Of a stretch of 6,240 nt of DNA, positions 6,234 to 6,240 are shown one piece after another; position 1 is the stretch's first letter; the number at the start of each line of letters is the position of its first letter. The stretch covers positions 1 through 6,240 of the forward strand of contig CALFCS010000153.1 of assembly GCA_937950565.1 (NCBI GenBank), written 5' to 3'. A program made the translations under genes and the position numbers. The DNA is from an uncultured Lachnospiraceae bacterium. Its GTDB lineage: Bacteria; Bacillota; Clostridia; Lachnospirales; Lachnospiraceae. The notes under the pieces were generated by a model. That model saw only the letters and a list, made by a program, of their open reading frames with translations. It did not search any database and was not told the DNA's origin.

Positions 6234-6240
6234 ATGTCCC

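Noticed and set aside
1..6240. Mobile elements, CRISPR repeats, tRNA/rRNA genes, defence or biosynthetic cluster genes
   Set aside because: Conserved housekeeping genes fill almost the whole window. The gaps are short, and I saw no repeat arrays, transposase or integrase motifs, or tRNA-like folds.

Overview
The window is a compact, one-directional stretch of bacterial housekeeping DNA. All six genes lie on the minus strand, so transcription runs from the right edge (6240) to the left edge (1). From upstream to downstream the order is era (GTPase), a short YqzL-like ORF, recO, a single-chain glycyl-tRNA synthetase (glyS), an M18 aminopeptidase, and the N-terminal half of pyruvate phosphate dikinase (ppdK), which is cut by the left edge. 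The era-yqzL-recO-glyRS order is typical of Firmicutes. The moderately AT-rich DNA, the Clostridium symbiosum-like PPDK N-terminus, strong AGGAGG-type ribosome binding sites and A/T-rich sigma-A-like promoters point to the Clostridia, most likely Lachnospiraceae. The family is an inference; no rRNA or other decisive marker is present.

Right part (5104-6233): era, the small ORF and recO form an apparent operon. The small ORF starts 56 bases after the era stop, and its 3' end overlaps the start of recO in another frame. Its main promoter must lie upstream of the window. Era acts in 30S ribosome maturation and RecO in RecFOR recombinational repair.

Middle (2934-4415): glyS has its own near-consensus promoter just after the recO stop. 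Its leader is only about 50 bases, too short for a T-box. A 10-bp hairpin follows glyS and probably ends its transcript.

Left part (1-2865): the aminopeptidase starts from an extended -10 promoter right after that hairpin. ppdK has its own 17-bp-spaced promoter and a perfect AGGAGGT ribosome binding site. I see no terminator between the aminopeptidase and ppdK, so some read-through is possible. PPDK interconverts PEP + AMP + PPi and pyruvate + ATP + Pi in central carbon metabolism.

Every gene is intact apart from the edge truncation of ppdK. No mobile element, CRISPR array, RNA gene or long repeat was found, and no gap exceeds about 125 bases. I do not see a novel system here. The points most worth a second look are the unannotated small ORF overlapping recO, and the M18 aminopeptidase sitting between glyS and ppdK, where related genomes can carry ccpN/PPDK-regulator genes.
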